Assembly (NCBI RefSeq): GCF_000252445.1
Contig: NC_017790.1
Location: 2,462,501 to 2,526,500 of the forward strand
Source of the DNA: Deinococcus gobiensis I-0
GTDB taxonomy: Bacteria; Deinococcota; Deinococci; Deinococcales; Deinococcaceae
Length of the DNA stretch: 64,000 bases
Direction: 5' to 3'
Position 1 is the stretch's first letter. Each line of letters starts with the position of its first letter. Below, one piece after another: positions 63,382-64,000 of the stretch. The position numbers were made by a program, and so were the translations under genes. A model generated the notes under the pieces. It had not been told where the DNA came from. It did not search any database and saw nothing but the letters and a program-made list of their open reading frames with translations.

Positions 63382-64000
63382 TTATCTCGTGCGCGGGTCC
63401 AGCGCGTCGCGCAGACCGTCGCCGAAGAGGTTGAAGGCGAGGCTGAACAGCACGATGAACATGGCCGGGAACATCAGCACGTACCAGTACTCGGGCTTGA
63501 GCCACGCACGCGAGAAGTCCACGAGCTGGCCCCACTCGGAAAAGCCCGGCTCGAAGCCCAGCCCCAGGAAGCTCAGGGCGGCGATGCCCAGCGGAATGGT
63601 GGCGAGGTCCAGCACCGCGACGGTGAACACGGTGGTCAGGCTGTTGGGGATGATGTGACGCAGGATCAGCGGCAGGTCGCGCGAGCCGAGGCTGCGGGCC
63701 GCGTCCACGTATTCGAGCTGGCGCACCTTGAGCACGTCCCCGCGCAGCACCTTGGCGTACGTGGCCCAGCCGGCGATGCAGTACGCCACGATGATCGGGA
63801 AGGTCGGGTCACCGCCGGGGTTTTTCGCGCGCAGGATGGTCAGGATGACCACCGTGAGCACCAGCCCCGGCATGGCGTACAGCACGTCGATGAAGCGCTG
63901 GATGAGGTTGTCCACCCAGCCGCCGTAATAGCCGCTGATCGCGCCGATCAGGATGCCCACTGCGAGCGTGATGCCCACGATGATGAAGGACATCTTCAGC
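63382..64000 (-). CDS. ABC transporter permease, DppC/OppC type, N-terminus beyond the window
   Basis: Partial: more than 206 residues shown; the gene continues past the right edge, so the M seen near 63993 may be internal. Binding-protein-dependent transport signature [23 protein letters not shown] (EAA loop) and the C-terminal [16 protein letters not shown] typical of peptide/nickel permeases of the DppC/OppC group. Four or more membrane helices visible. Substrate likely oligopeptides; partners lie outside the window. Confidence 0.92.
   Translation of the reverse strand, partial: LKMSFIIVGITLAVGILIGAISGYYGGWVDNLIQRFIDVLYAMPGLVLTVVILTILRAKNPGGDPTFPIIVAYCIAGWATYAKVLRGDVLKVRQLEYVDAARSLGSRDLPLILRHIIPNSLTTVFTVAVLDLATIPLGIAALSFLGLGFEPGFSEWGQLVDFSRAWLKPEYWYVLMFPAMFIVLFSLAFNLFGDGLRDALDPRTR

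Overview
This 64 kb window is a piece of a Deinococcus chromosome. It is GC-rich and gene-dense, and both strands are used. Three things point to the genus. The gene set fits: a PilB ATPase with three MshEN domains as in Thermus PilF, futalosine-pathway menaquinone genes, a CrtL-type lycopene cyclase beside carotenoid genes, Lon/ClpXP, RecO, and a Tat-exported ferritin-like lipoprotein. Many genes have a -10 box only 6-7 nt before the start codon, which is the leaderless mRNA architecture known from Deinococcus. The gene content also resembles the D. radiodurans DR08xx region (lycopene cyclase, proline catabolism, RecO, aminofutalosine deaminase). No phage, CRISPR array or intact insertion sequence was found.

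Layout. 1-7.6 kb: M42 peptidase (cut by the left edge), a degenerate isochorismatase-fold protein, fabI, pgeF-yqeG, and the type IV pilus motor pair pilB-pilT. 7.6-10.6 kb: a CASTOR/POLLUX-like channel between two gene-poor stretches. 10.6-15 kb: the proteolysis block lon, clpX, clpP, with an HspR-like (HAIR) palindrome inside the 3' end of clpX. 15-25 kb: divergent nitroreductase/HxlR, a Gre factor, an MFS transporter, a secreted beta-rich protein, mutS2, a membrane protein, an NAD-dependent epimerase, an HD protein and trxB. 25-30.5 kb: tRNA-Gln and rpsA on divergent promoters, a GGDEF protein, tdk, an epimerase and rpmE. 30.6-35 kb: aminofutalosine deaminase candidate, Spo0M-like protein, polyphosphate glucokinase, an SDR and the ferritin-like lipoprotein. 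35.5-41.3 kb: RskA/ECF-sigma pair, two tatA genes, tatC, lgt and glmU.

41.3-45.4 kb: a UbiA prenyltransferase translationally coupled to a CrtI-like flavoprotein, then a secreted subtilisin with a PA insert. 45.6-50.1 kb: a proline-catabolism operon (GntR, proline dehydrogenase, unknown membrane protein, P5C dehydrogenase) whose GntR promoter carries a 12-bp palindrome. 50.1-54.5 kb: MgtC-like protein, treble-clef protein, recO, esterase lipoprotein, lycopene cyclase and a coupled 57-residue acidic protein. 54.6-57.8 kb: two-gene serine dehydratase and a PadR-controlled pair of related small membrane proteins. 57.9-64 kb: Ca2+/H+ exchanger, lysS, mqnA, an NTF2-like protein that seems to start at CTG, mqnE, and a DppC-type permease cut by the right edge.

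How it fits together. Several envelope systems lie side by side: Tat export, lipoprotein maturation by Lgt, and exported or lipidated products (ferritin-like protein, subtilisin, esterase). Menaquinone synthesis is represented by three genes at two sites. Many adjacent genes overlap by ATGA, GTGA or ATGATTnA, which suggests translational coupling. All functions are inferred from sequence alone.
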